A DNA stretch of 64,000 bases, taken from the NCBI GenBank assembly GCA_958369225.1, contig CATXID010000002.1, forward strand, positions 1-64,000, written 5' to 3'. Within the stretch, counting starts at the first letter, position 1. Every line of letters begins with the position of its first letter. Under the pieces are notes generated by a model. That model saw only the letters and a program-made list of their open reading frames with translations. It was not told the origin of the DNA and did not search any database. A program made the translations under genes and the position numbers. This document shows positions 33,185-42,365 of this stretch, in pieces. The DNA is from an uncultured Collinsella sp. Lineage in GTDB: Bacteria; Actinomycetota; Coriobacteriia; Coriobacteriales; Coriobacteriaceae.

Positions 33185-35152
33185 CTAGCGCAGGGAGCGC
33201 AGGCCGCCGGCCTCCTTGTCGAGCACCGTAAAGCGCACGGCATCCAGGTGCTCAAGGATGCTGATGGCGCGTTTGCGCGACACAGCAAGGGCCTCGCGCA
33301 GAGCGCTCGTGGTGGCAGCACCGCCGGCTGCCTCAATGGCGGCGGCGACGAGCTCATGCGCATGGGCCTCGGCAGCAGCAGACAGGGCAACGTCGCGCTC
33401 GACCTTAACGATCGCGCGGTTGAGCGAAAGCTCACGCAGGGCGCGCGTCATGGTGTCGCGATCGAGCTGCAACCGCTCGCCCACCTCTGGCAGCGTCGGC
33501 GCATCGAGGCCAGCTTCGTCCAGCAAGGAAACGATGCGCTCGCAAGCCTCGTGCACCACGCGCGCCGCGGCGGCGGCGGAGTGCGGATCGAACACCTCGG
33601 CCCCCTCGGCAGCGCATACGCCACGCGAGCAGCCCTCGGCAATCAGAGCCGCGGCAACTGTATCATCAGCGGTAGGCCACGCAGCATGGGCAACGGCGCC
33701 GGGCGTAAAGCCCGTCTCCTTGGGAGCTGCCGCGTGCATGGCTGACAAGTCTGAGGCGAGCGAGTCCATTGCGGCGTCGAGCCCAGCAGCGCTCGCGTAT
33801 AGCGCCACGTCGCCCGCGGTAAGCACACGCACCGTGCCCTGGTCCGCCAGTACACGCAACGCAGCGTCGACATCGCCGGCAACAAGATCCAGTGCCGCGG
33901 CAACATCGAAAACCGCGACCGGCAACGCTTGCAGCGCCACCCACGCATCCACCGCGCCCGCAATATCTCCGGCCTCAAGCGCTGCAAACAGCGCACGCTC
34001 GCCGGCTGAAAGCTCGCGCGAGCGACGGCAGCGCGAAAGCAGCACGCGCCCGCCGCCAACAAGCATCACGGGCGAATAGGACAGCACCACGGTATGGTCC
34101 CCGGCACGTAGCGGCAGCGGCTCCTCCAGGCGCACCTGCACGGTACGGGTCTCGCCCACCGCCATGGGGGCCTCGCCCTCCATGAACATGATGCGACCGA
34201 CGACCTCGGCCGTACCCGCCATCACGTGCACACGCGCACCCGACTCGAGCACGCGCGGCTTGGCTCCCTCGCGACCCAAATACGTAAACGTCATCATAAA
34301 GCGCATCGTCTGGCCAAAGCGGCCCGCCACGCCGAGCATCTCACCGCGATCGAGCGCGGCGGCACCATCGCCCACCAAGTTGAGCGCCACACGCTGACCG
34401 GGCAGCGCCCGCTGCGTGTCGCCATGCACTTGGATCCCGCGCACGCGACAGACCGTACGCGACGGCAGCGCGACGAGCTCATCCCCCACCGCGACGGGCG
34501 CATCGTGCAACGTTCCCGTCACCACGGTACCGGCGCCCTTGATCGTAAAGCAGCGGTCGATGGGCAGACGCGGCGCGGCATCGGTGCGCTCGGCACGGTC
34601 GCGGCAGGAATCCCAGCAAGCGGCAACCTGCTCGTCGAGCGCAGCCAGCAGATCATCGATCCCCGCGCCGGTCTTGGACGACACGGGTACGATCGGCGCG
34701 TCCGCAAACACGGTACCCGACAAAAAATCATCGACGTCGAGCTCGGCAAGCTCGGTCATCTCGGCGTCGGCCAGGTCACACATCGTCAGCGCGACCACCA
34801 TATGCGTGACGCCCAGCAGCTCCAGCACATGCACGTGCTCGCGCGTCTGCGGCATTACACCCTCAACGGCAGAGACCACCAGCACGGCAACGTCGATACC
34901 CGTCGCACCCTGCACCATGGCGCGCAGGTAGTGTGCATGGCCAGGCACGTCGACCAGGCCCACGATCTTGCCACTCGGCAGCGCCAGCTCGCCAAAGCCA
35001 AGCTCAACCGTCATGCCGCGACGACGCTCAACTTCCAGGCGGTCGGGGTTTTTGCCCGTCAGCGCCTCGATGAGCGCCGACTTACCGTGGTCGACATGGC
35101 CCGCCGTGCCAACGATAACGGGACACTCCGCCAGCGCTTGAACCTCACTCAT
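33185..35152 (-). CDS. selB: Selenocysteine-specific elongation factor
   Basis: A 655-residue GTPase that delivers Sec-tRNA to UGA codons marked by a SECIS hairpin. GTAGHVDHGKSALIEALTG near residue 15 is G1, RRGMTVELGFG is switch I, DVPGHAHY is G3. The G4 position reads TMCD, where NKxD or TKxD is usual. Domains II and III follow, and the last roughly 180 residues are the winged-helix repeats that bind SECIS RNA. ATG 35152 overlaps the selA TGA (ATGA), so the two are translationally coupled. Confidence 0.95.
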   Translation of the reverse strand: MSEVQALAECPVIVGTAGHVDHGKSALIEALTGKNPDRLEVERRRGMTVELGFGELALPSGKIVGLVDVPGHAHYLRAMVQGATGIDVAVLVVSAVEGVMPQTREHVHVLELLGVTHMVVALTMCDLADAEMTELAELDVDDFLSGTVFADAPIVPVSSKTGAGIDDLLAALDEQVAACWDSCRDRAERTDAAPRLPIDRCFTIKGAGTVVTGTLHDAPVAVGDELVALPSRTVCRVRGIQVHGDTQRALPGQRVALNLVGDGAAALDRGEMLGVAGRFGQTMRFMMTFTYLGREGAKPRVLESGARVHVMAGTAEVVGRIMFMEGEAPMAVGETRTVQVRLEEPLPLRAGDHTVVLSYSPVMLVGGGRVLLSRCRRSRELSAGERALFAALEAGDIAGAVDAWVALQALPVAVFDVAAALDLVAGDVDAALRVLADQGTVRVLTAGDVALYASAAGLDAAMDSLASDLSAMHAAAPKETGFTPGAVAHAAWPTADDTVAAALIAEGCSRGVCAAEGAEVFDPHSAAAAARVVHEACERIVSLLDEAGLDAPTLPEVGERLQLDRDTMTRALRELSLNRAIVKVERDVALSAAAEAHAHELVAAAIEAAGGAATTSALREALAVSRKRAISILEHLDAVRFTVLDKEAGGLRSLR

Positions 35153-36606
35153 CGAGCAATCGCCTTCTCAACGCATGCGGCAAGCGTCGACGCCGCTGTC
35201 TCGATATCGCGGTCTCCCACGAGTGTGCGCACATCAAACAAGATGCGATCGTGCGAGGTTCGCGTAACGACCGGCGTGTCGAAGTCCTGGACAAGCGAGC
35301 GCTTGAGCGCGTCGACCGTCAGGCGCTCGTCAACAAGACGCACGGCAACGCACATCGTGGGCAGCTCCACGGTAGGCAGCGAGCCGCCACCGGGGGTCGA
35401 CGATTCCTCGACAATCTCCAACTCAACGGCGCACGGGCAACCGGCCTTATCGAGCCCGGCGACCATACGATCGCGCAGCTTGCGGGCACGTCGCTCCAGA
35501 TGAGCCTGCGGAAGCGTGAGCATGCTGAGCACCGGAATATCGCGATGGGCAACATCGGCGCCATCCATGTAGATACGCAGCGTGGCCTCGAGCGCCGTGA
35601 GCGCCAACTTGCCCGGGCGCAGGGCGCGCATAAGCGGATGCGACCCACAGGCCTGGACCAGGTCACGACGGCCCATGATGATGCCCGCCTGTGCGGCACC
35701 GAGCAATTTATCGCCCGAGCACGACACCAGATCGAGCCCTGCCGAAACCGAAGCCGGCGTGGTTTCCTCGCCGCCGCGAACCAGGATGTCGTCAGGCAAC
35801 AGCGCCCCTGAGCCCTGGTCTTCATAGAACAGCAGGCCATGCTTATGGGCCAGTGCGGCGAGCCCCCTTGAGCTCACTTCCTCGTGAAAACCCTCGATGC
35901 GATAGTTGGAAGGATGAACCTTCAGGATCATGGCCGTTTCGGGCGTGATGGCGCGCTCGTAGTCGCCCAGATGCGTGCGGTTGGTGGCGCCGACCTCGAC
36001 GAGTTTGGCGCCCGAGGCCGCCATGACGTCGGGGATGCGAAAGCTGCCGCCAATCTCGACAAGCTCGCCGCGGCTGACGATAACCTCTTTGCCCGCGGCA
36101 TGGGTCGCCAGCACCAGCAGCACAGCGGCGGCGTTGTTGTTGACCACGAGCGCGTCCTCGGCACCGGTAAGTGAGCGGACCAGCTGCGCGGCATGCTCCT
36201 TGCGCGACCCGCGCGAGCAGGTGTCGACGCTGTACTCGAGCGTGCTGTAGCCGCGCGCGACCTCGGCCACGGCCTTGGCGGCCGACTCCGCGAGCGGGGC
36301 GCGACCCAAGTTGGTATGGATGACCACACCCGTGGCGTTGACGGCGGGGCGCAGGCTCGGCAGCGCGGATCGATGCGCACGCCACTCGATCGCCGATGCC
36401 AGCTCGCGCTTAGAGCGCGGGGCGGCACCGGCGCGAATGGCGGCGCGCTCCTCGTCGAGCTCGGCCGTGACGGCGGCATGCACCACCGCATCGCAGGTCT
36501 CCCCCGCCGCTTTCACTACCGGCCACTCGGTAAGCAGCTCGTTGACGGAAGGAATGGCACGCAGGTGGGCGCGCACCTCATCGGACATCTTCTGGCTATC
36601 GCTCAT
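35149..36606 (-). CDS. selA: L-seryl-tRNA(Sec) selenium transferase
   Basis: A 485-residue PLP enzyme converting Ser-tRNA(Sec) to Sec-tRNA(Sec) with selenophosphate. The N-terminal RAIPSVNELL is the family start; NATGVVIHTNLGRAPL and the PLP lysine in SGDKLLGAAQAG are diagnostic, with FYEDQGSGALL between them. ATG 36606 has AAAGG upstream. It follows the molybdopterin oxidoreductase gene by 52 bp, so the operon order is oxidoreductase-selA-selB. Confidence 0.96.
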   Translation of the reverse strand: MSDSQKMSDEVRAHLRAIPSVNELLTEWPVVKAAGETCDAVVHAAVTAELDEERAAIRAGAAPRSKRELASAIEWRAHRSALPSLRPAVNATGVVIHTNLGRAPLAESAAKAVAEVARGYSTLEYSVDTCSRGSRKEHAAQLVRSLTGAEDALVVNNNAAAVLLVLATHAAGKEVIVSRGELVEIGGSFRIPDVMAASGAKLVEVGATNRTHLGDYERAITPETAMILKVHPSNYRIEGFHEEVSSRGLAALAHKHGLLFYEDQGSGALLPDDILVRGGEETTPASVSAGLDLVSCSGDKLLGAAQAGIIMGRRDLVQACGSHPLMRALRPGKLALTALEATLRIYMDGADVAHRDIPVLSMLTLPQAHLERRARKLRDRMVAGLDKAGCPCAVELEIVEESSTPGGGSLPTVELPTMCVAVRLVDERLTVDALKRSLVQDFDTPVVTRTSHDRILFDVRTLVGDRDIETAASTLAACVEKAIAR

Positions 36607-36658
36607 GTGCGGCCTTTCAAAAGAAACGTGGATCAGTCGAATACATCAGCTGAGTCAA

Positions 36659-38776
36659 TTACTCGTCATTATCCCCGCGCGCGACAATCTTTTCCACGCG
36701 AACGGCGTTTTCCTGGGTGAGCGCGGCGCCCGTCAACGGGTCCCAACGCAATGGCGTATGGTCGAGCGGGCCCACGCCCAAGGCTTGAGCGCCACCGACA
36801 TTGGCGCCAAACGAACGTCCGCCGGGGGCGGCCGATGTAAAGATGCACGCCGGATGCAGATACGGCGTCGTCTCCACGCGCACGCGGTCGCGGCCCATAT
36901 CGCTCACGAGCTCGACGATCTCGCCGTCGGCGATGCCCATGCGCGTAGCAGCATCGGCATTCATCTGCACGGCATCCAGGTCCGATCCAGCCTCGGCGGC
37001 ACCTTGGGCCGCAAGCCTTCGCGAGGTATGCGACTCAAAGGGTCGATTGCCGCTAATGAGGCGAAACATTCCTGGGCCGGGCTCCACCATGGGAGCGATC
37101 CAGTTGGGTACACGACCCAGACCGGCTCGTTCCCATACGTCGCTTGCCAGCGCAATTTTGCCGCCATCCAGGGGAATCGCCGGCTCGCCCGTACGCGACG
37201 GCAACGTAACACCCGTGTCGGCCCAGCCGCGTTCCTTGAGCTCGTCCAGATCGATCCCAAACGGTGCCACCTGGGCAGCCGCCAGATTGTCAGACGTAAA
37301 CTGGAAGTACTCGCCCACGCCACACGCCTGCGCCAGACCGGCAAAAATCTCCCGACTGGGACGTGTGTCATCATGCTGCACAGGCAGCACGGCGTTGCGG
37401 TAGAACACCCGCGAATCGTTGGCGCCCACGGCTGAGCCCACGCCACGGTCGGCCTCCAGATACGTCACATCGGGCAGCACGAAGTCGGAAGCGCGCGCTG
37501 TCTCGGACCAGCGAATATCAATCGTCACGAGCAGGTCGAGCTGCTGCAAGATGCCCAACCAAGCCTGCGCATTGCCATAGCCAGCACCGGGGTTACTGGC
37601 ATAGACGATGAGCCCACGCAAATCGCCGGCCAGAATCGACTGGCCGATGGTCGTGCACAGACCGCGCACCGGATCGACCAGTGGATAGCGCTCGGACCCC
37701 AGCTTGGGCTCGCGCGGCACCGGCGGCGTCGCAAAGCGCGTGGGATCGAGGTCGCCCAACACAAGCGGCGTGGGCGGATTGAGCGCGCCACCCGCATGTC
37801 CAATACAGCCCAGCAGCACATCGACCAGGCAGATAGCACGCGCGGTCTGGGTGCTGTTGGCATACGCAATGCCGATGCCACCATGAAAGCCAGCGTCCAC
37901 CACCGCAGCAGGCGCCGCCACAGCCAAATCACGCGCAGTCGCACGGATATCGTCCGCCGGCACGTCGCACATCGACTCGGCCCACTCAGGCGTCCAAGCA
38001 GCAGCCGCCTGCGCCAGCTCATCAAAACCCGTGGTATAGCGGGCAACAAACTCGCAGTCGTACAAGCCATCGGTTATCAGCACATGCGCGATACCCAGCA
38101 GCAAGGCCAGGTCGCAGCCCGGGCGCACGCGCAGCCAGCGGTCTGCAAGCGCCGCAGAGCCACTGCGCCGCGGGTCCACGACGATGATTTTCGCCCCGCG
38201 CCGGCGCGCATCGTTGAGCGCATCAACGGCCCCCATCGTCGACGAATCGACAATGGAACGCCCCAGATACATGATGCAATCGGTGTGCGCCAGGTCGGAG
38301 GCGGGACTATAGCCCAGGCTGTGCTCCCAACCGGTAAGTCGGCTTACCTCGCAGGCACCGTCGGCACCGTACACGTTGGGCGAACCCAACGCATGCATAA
38401 GGCGATAGGCCCAGTAGCGGTCGAACGAGGGCACGCCGAGCGTCATGCCCAGCGCGCGCGGACCATGCCCGTCAACAATCCCCAAAAGGCGCTCCGCGAT
38501 CTCCGAAAACGCCTCGTCCCAGCTCACCGCATCGAACCCCGAGCCATCCTGGCGGCGGCGCATGGGATGCATAATCCGGTCGCGCTCGTCAAACGGCATG
38601 TCCAGGCGATGGCGCCCGCGGGCGCACAGGGCACGTGCCGCGCACGGGTGCCCCGGCACCGGCAACTCGGCCACCACGCGACCGTCCTCAACGTGTGCCG
38701 CAAAGGCGCAATCGGCATAGCATCCCCCGCATGTGGTCACCACGGCGCGACCGTCACGCTTCACAGCAGATGCCAT
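36659..38776 (-). CDS. Molybdopterin oxidoreductase, DMSO-reductase family, Cys-ligated
   Basis: A 705-residue catalytic subunit with no twin-arginine signal, so probably cytoplasmic. TTCGGCYADCAF plus HPCAARALC near residue 40 binds a 4Fe-4S cluster. YGADGACEVSRLTGW places a cysteine where FdhF has selenocysteine. The remainder is the four-domain molybdopterin fold, ending in a molydopterin dinucleotide-binding domain (FRLISGNRPFESHTSRR). ATG 38776 has AAAGGGG. No ferredoxin or membrane partner is adjacent; it is cotranscribed with selA-selB. It may be a thiosulfate, polysulfide or formate-like reductase; the substrate is unknown. Confidence 0.83.
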   Translation of the reverse strand: MASAVKRDGRAVVTTCGGCYADCAFAAHVEDGRVVAELPVPGHPCAARALCARGRHRLDMPFDERDRIMHPMRRRQDGSGFDAVSWDEAFSEIAERLLGIVDGHGPRALGMTLGVPSFDRYWAYRLMHALGSPNVYGADGACEVSRLTGWEHSLGYSPASDLAHTDCIMYLGRSIVDSSTMGAVDALNDARRRGAKIIVVDPRRSGSAALADRWLRVRPGCDLALLLGIAHVLITDGLYDCEFVARYTTGFDELAQAAAAWTPEWAESMCDVPADDIRATARDLAVAAPAAVVDAGFHGGIGIAYANSTQTARAICLVDVLLGCIGHAGGALNPPTPLVLGDLDPTRFATPPVPREPKLGSERYPLVDPVRGLCTTIGQSILAGDLRGLIVYASNPGAGYGNAQAWLGILQQLDLLVTIDIRWSETARASDFVLPDVTYLEADRGVGSAVGANDSRVFYRNAVLPVQHDDTRPSREIFAGLAQACGVGEYFQFTSDNLAAAQVAPFGIDLDELKERGWADTGVTLPSRTGEPAIPLDGGKIALASDVWERAGLGRVPNWIAPMVEPGPGMFRLISGNRPFESHTSRRLAAQGAAEAGSDLDAVQMNADAATRMGIADGEIVELVSDMGRDRVRVETTPYLHPACIFTSAAPGGRSFGANVGGAQALGVGPLDHTPLRWDPLTGAALTQENAVRVEKIVARGDNDE

Positions 38777-38840
38777 CTCGATTACCCCTTTCATCAGCCA
38801 AACACAACAGGCCAAAAGCCCGGCAACGGGCCCCAGACCC

Positions 38841-38876
38841 AAAAAGCCTCCCGCACGGCAACGCCCCGCGGGAGGC
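38841..38876 (-). terminator. focA terminator, end of the formate hydrogenlyase operon
   Basis: GCCTCCCGC and GCGGGAGGC arms are followed on the minus strand by TTTTTGGG, 22 bp after the focA stop codon. Confidence 0.88.
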
Positions 38877-38898
38877 CCAACGTCAAACAGACGATACC

Positions 38899-39738
38899 TT
38901 ACGCCTCGGACTTCTTGGCGTAGATAAACCAGTAGCCGAGCGCGACCAGAACCGCGCCGCCCACGATGTTGCCCAGCGTGGCGGCGGACAGGTTAAACGC
39001 AATGCCCGCGGCGTTGAGCGCATCGGCGCCGGCGACCTTGGCACCGTAGCCGCATGCATGCATCACGGCGCCCATGGGCAAAAAGTACATGTTGGCAACG
39101 CAGTGCTCAAAACCGCAGGCCACAAACGCGGCAATGGGCAACAAAATGCCCACAACCTTATCGACCACGGTCTTGCCGGCGGTACCGATCCACACGGCCA
39201 GGCACACAAAGATGTTGCACAGGATGCCGCGGAAGAAGATCGTCACCCAGTCGATCGTCACCTTGCCGGCGGCGACGCTCACCATGGAATTGGCGACCGC
39301 CTCGCCGTTGAGCTTGTAAATGCCGGCCATGTACACCAAAAAGACGATGAACAGGGCACCGACAAAGTTACCGACCCATACGACGACCCATGCCTTGAGC
39401 ATCTGAGCCAGGGTGATCTTTTTGCTCTTGAGCGCGCAGACCATAAGCGAATTGCCGGTAAATAGCTCGGCGCCGCACACCAGTACCAGCACCAGGCCCA
39501 GGCAAAAGCACAGGCCGCCCACGACGCGCTGAGCGCCCCAGCCCAGCGTGCTATCGCTCAAGAACACCGTAAAGAACAGGCCGCCGAAGGCGATGAACGC
39601 ACCGGCGAACATTGCCAACAGAAAGGCCTTAGCGACCGGCAGGTTAGCCTTGGTCACGCCGGCAACCTCGGTCTTGGCCTCGATCGCGGCGGGCGCCAGG
39701 CAATCGGGAGCGGGATACTCCACCTTGGAATCTGCCAT
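38899..39738 (-). CDS. focA: Formate transporter FocA
   Basis: A 279-residue FNT-family pentameric channel with six membrane helices. Family motifs: AKAFLLAMFAGAFIAFGGLF (helix 1), GAELFTGNSLM (the omega-loop helix) and GFEHCVANMYFLP with the pore histidine, then FNLSAATLGNIVGGAVLV. It should exchange formate for the formate hydrogenlyase encoded upstream in the same operon. ATG 39738 is used; in-frame codons upstream lack a clear site. Confidence 0.94.
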   Translation of the reverse strand: MADSKVEYPAPDCLAPAAIEAKTEVAGVTKANLPVAKAFLLAMFAGAFIAFGGLFFTVFLSDSTLGWGAQRVVGGLCFCLGLVLVLVCGAELFTGNSLMVCALKSKKITLAQMLKAWVVVWVGNFVGALFIVFLVYMAGIYKLNGEAVANSMVSVAAGKVTIDWVTIFFRGILCNIFVCLAVWIGTAGKTVVDKVVGILLPIAAFVACGFEHCVANMYFLPMGAVMHACGYGAKVAGADALNAAGIAFNLSAATLGNIVGGAVLVALGYWFIYAKKSEA

Positions 39739-39777
39739 GTCAATCACTTCTTTCCTAATCAGCAGGGACAAGCGCTT

Positions 39778-40281
39778 CTATTGCTCTTGCCCCAAGCGGA
39801 CAAAGTGGGAAAAGTCGTTGGCGGCCACGGCGTCGTACACGGCGTCGACGGCGTCAAAGACTTCCGGGGACATGGGGTTGTAGAACTCCGTATCGCCCGG
39901 CTGAATCCCTATGAAGACGATATCTTCGCACGATTGCTCGATTTCCTCGATCAGAATCGACAAAGGAAGCGAATGCGTGGTGAACATCGACTTGCGGGCC
40001 ACATCGCGCTTGTCGAGCAAGCGGATGGACCCGACGGGCAGCGCCATGTCGGCGGCATCGACCAAAACCAGACGCGGCGGACGCTCGCGCTTGACCTCGA
40101 TGATGTCATCCTCGGGCGTTTGGCCGCCGTCGATGGTGTACCAACCGGCGATGGGCGCGTCCTCCATCTTTTTGGAGAGCACAGGGCCGGCGGCATCGTC
40201 GGCACGCAGCACGCTTCCCGCCGTGAGCACGATACCCGCAAACGGGGCGCCGTTCACACGTCCATCCACAACGTGACCCAT
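39778..40281 (-). CDS. hycI: Hydrogenase maturation endopeptidase, HycI type
   Basis: A 167-residue nickel-dependent protease that trims the C-terminal tail of the HycE-like large subunit once nickel is inserted. SVLRADDAAGPVL holds the first metal aspartate, LVDAADMALPVG the second and FTTHSLPLSILI the histidine; IGIQPGDTEFYNPMSPEV is typical of HycI. ATG 40281 overlaps the hycH TAA. The glycines usual around the first aspartate are replaced by alanine. Confidence 0.9.
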   Translation of the reverse strand: MGHVVDGRVNGAPFAGIVLTAGSVLRADDAAGPVLSKKMEDAPIAGWYTIDGGQTPEDDIIEVKRERPPRLVLVDAADMALPVGSIRLLDKRDVARKSMFTTHSLPLSILIEEIEQSCEDIVFIGIQPGDTEFYNPMSPEVFDAVDAVYDAVAANDFSHFVRLGQEQ

Positions 40282-40862
40282 TACTGCAACCTTCCCGTCA
40301 GATACACGCCCGACACATCGCGCACGCGCTCAACCAGATCGCGGAACTTCATTAAGAACGCGACCTGCTGGGCATGCAGGCCAAAGTCGTCGTCGAACAC
40401 CGAGATGCCGGCCTTGGCCGACCCGCGAAAACCGCGCTCGTCGAGCAGCGCATCGCAGGCCTCGAGCAGCGACGGCACCGCCGCCTTGTCGAGCTGGCAC
40501 TCACCAAAGGAGCGGATGGCTTCAAACTTGGTTTTGGCCTCCCCCTCCGGCAGCGCATCGACGAGCGAATAGAACACATCCACCGGCACCGACAGGCGCG
40601 GCTCAAAGCAGTCGAGCACGCCGGTGTGGTGGCCCACGGCGAGCGTGTAGTACAGCACGTCGCAGGCCTCCTGGGGAACGTCTTCCTCGGTCTCCACAAA
40701 CTTACGCGTGAGCTCATAGAAGACCACCTGGTCGGGCGCATGGCCCAGGCAGGGGTCGGCGACGCCCTCGGCGGCCTCGTCGCTTGCGCGCGAGGCATCG
40801 CCAAAGGAGCCGCCGAGCATACCGGGGCCCGCAAAGTAACCAGAGCGGTCCGTGAGCTCCAT
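40281..40862 (-). CDS. hycH: Formate hydrogenlyase assembly protein, HycH-like
   Basis: A 193-residue protein matching HycH in order and sequence pattern (VVFYELTRKFVETEE, DVLYYTLAVGHHTGVLDCFEP, VSGVYLTGRL). HycH is needed to assemble the hydrogenlyase in E. coli but has no known enzymatic role. Compared with the roughly 136-residue E. coli protein it has an N-terminal extension of about 45 residues with glycines. It lies between hycG and hycI with minimal spacing. Confidence 0.82.
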   Translation of the reverse strand: MELTDRSGYFAGPGMLGGSFGDASRASDEAAEGVADPCLGHAPDQVVFYELTRKFVETEEDVPQEACDVLYYTLAVGHHTGVLDCFEPRLSVPVDVFYSLVDALPEGEAKTKFEAIRSFGECQLDKAAVPSLLEACDALLDERGFRGSAKAGISVFDDDFGLHAQQVAFLMKFRDLVERVRDVSGVYLTGRLQ

Positions 40863-41645
40863 CTAGCGACCTCCGGCCAGCACCAGATCCTGCAGCGCCG
40901 AGTAGACCTCAACGCGGCGAGGATCGTCCTGCTTGTCGATGAGCAGCGCCATGGCACCGCGGATATCGCCCTTGGGCGCGCCCTCGAGCGTGTCCATAAA
41001 CTCATTGGCCAGGTCGCGGCCATAACGGTAGCCGCTCATGGCGCGAGCCTCGCGCTCGATGGCAACGCGCAGCTTGTACGGCACGCCGGGGTGCAGGATA
41101 TCGGCCTGCTCGCCGGCGGCCTCCACCGTGGTCTCGGCATGGAGCTTTTGGTCCAGCAGGCCAAGCGCCATGGCAAAGCCGTAGATGGTCTGCGCGGGGC
41201 TGGGCGGGCAGCCGGGGATGTAGACATCGACCGGCAAGATCTTGTCCGTGCCGCCCCAGACGCAGTAGTTGTCGTAGAAGATGCCACCGGTGCAGCCGCA
41301 CGCGCCATAGGACACCACGATCTTGGGATCGGGTGCGGCCTCAAAGGCGCGCAGGGCCGGCATGCGCATGGCACGCGTCACCGCACCGGTGTACAGCAGC
41401 ACATCGGCGTGACGGGGCGAGGGCACGACCTTGATGCCAAAACGCTCGACGTCGAAGACGGGCGTGATGGAACCGAAGATCTCGATCTCGCAGCCGTTGC
41501 AGCCGCCGCAGTCAACGCGGTAGACGTACACCGAGCGCTTGATCTTCTTAAGAAGGGTCGCCTTGGCCTTCTCGATGCTCTCGTCGAGCTCGATCTTGGT
41601 CGGGCGGTACTGAAGCCGCTCGGGCAAAAGCGTGGGTTCGGCCAT
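40863..41645 (-). CDS. hycG: Formate hydrogenlyase small subunit, HycG-like
   Basis: A 260-residue NuoB-type protein binding the proximal 4Fe-4S cluster next to the NiFe site. The cysteine ligands lie in VDCGGCNGCEIE, SYGACGCTGG and YIPGCPPSP. It connects the HycF ferredoxin to the HycE large subunit. A C-terminal extension of about 100 residues beyond the cluster fold resembles that of E. coli HycG. ATG 41645 has GGAG upstream. Confidence 0.93.
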   Translation of the reverse strand: MAEPTLLPERLQYRPTKIELDESIEKAKATLLKKIKRSVYVYRVDCGGCNGCEIEIFGSITPVFDVERFGIKVVPSPRHADVLLYTGAVTRAMRMPALRAFEAAPDPKIVVSYGACGCTGGIFYDNYCVWGGTDKILPVDVYIPGCPPSPAQTIYGFAMALGLLDQKLHAETTVEAAGEQADILHPGVPYKLRVAIEREARAMSGYRYGRDLANEFMDTLEGAPKGDIRGAMALLIDKQDDPRRVEVYSALQDLVLAGGR

Positions 41646-41647
41646 GG

Positions 41648-42364
41648 TTACTCCTCCTTCGTATCAAAATCCATGATGATGCCCTCGACCGGCGCAGGAC
41701 CGGCGGGAATCTCGGGCGCATCGGGGTTGAGCTCGCGGTCGATATACTCCGGGTTCACGCCGTGGCCGCCCAGATACTCCATGCCGGGGCCCTGGGGCTC
41801 ACCGGACGCAAGCGTCTCGTTGGCAGCCATGCCGCGCGCGTTGCCGGTCTTTACGGCTGAGGCGGCGCGCAGGGCGTCGAGCTCGCGCTTGCACTCCTGG
41901 CACATACCGACGGTGCGGGCAGCCTGCTCGGCCTCCATGCCGCCGGCCTTTTGCAGCAGGCGCTTAGCGTAGTCAATCTCCTTGTGCGGGGCGAACGGCT
42001 TGCCGCAGCGCGAGCAATGCTCGAGCGTATAGACACTCTTGCTGGTGAGGTCGTCCTTGCTCATGACGGCCAGCTCAAACTCCTCGGTGAGCTTGATGGC
42101 CTCCATGGGGCAGGCTTCCTCGCAGCGGCCGCAAAAGATGCAGCGGCCGTAGTCAATCGACCAGGTGATGGTATCGGCCGCAAGGTCGGTGTCCATGCGA
42201 ATGGCATCGGCCGGACACGCCACGCCGCAGGCACCGCAGGCGATGCAGAGCTCGGCATTGTGCTCGGGCTTGCCGCGCATGTCCTTGTTGGTGGGAAACG
42301 GCGCAAACGGGTACTTGACCGTCGCGTCGCCGGCCTTGGCGTTAACCTTCCAAAGCTTCAGCAT
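41648..42364 (-). CDS. hycF: Formate hydrogenlyase ferredoxin subunit, HycF-like
   Basis: A 238-residue NuoI-type protein with two 4Fe-4S clusters: CIACGACGVACP near residue 40 and CIFCGRCEEACP near residue 75. A further CSRC...CQEC region (residues about 115-160) looks like a zinc or rubredoxin-like knuckle. It carries electrons from the formate dehydrogenase arm to HycG. ATG 42364 lies right at the hycE stop with GAGGAGG upstream. The C-terminal 70 residues are low in motifs and longer than in E. coli. Confidence 0.9.
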   Translation of the reverse strand: MLKLWKVNAKAGDATVKYPFAPFPTNKDMRGKPEHNAELCIACGACGVACPADAIRMDTDLAADTITWSIDYGRCIFCGRCEEACPMEAIKLTEEFELAVMSKDDLTSKSVYTLEHCSRCGKPFAPHKEIDYAKRLLQKAGGMEAEQAARTVGMCQECKRELDALRAASAVKTGNARGMAANETLASGEPQGPGMEYLGGHGVNPEYIDRELNPDAPEIPAGPAPVEGIIMDFDTKEE

Positions 42365-42365
42365 A

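Noticed and set aside
36659..38776. A second TGA-encoded selenoprotein
   Set aside because: The Mo-ligand codon in the orphan oxidoreductase is TGC (Cys), and no in-frame TGA interrupts the gene.
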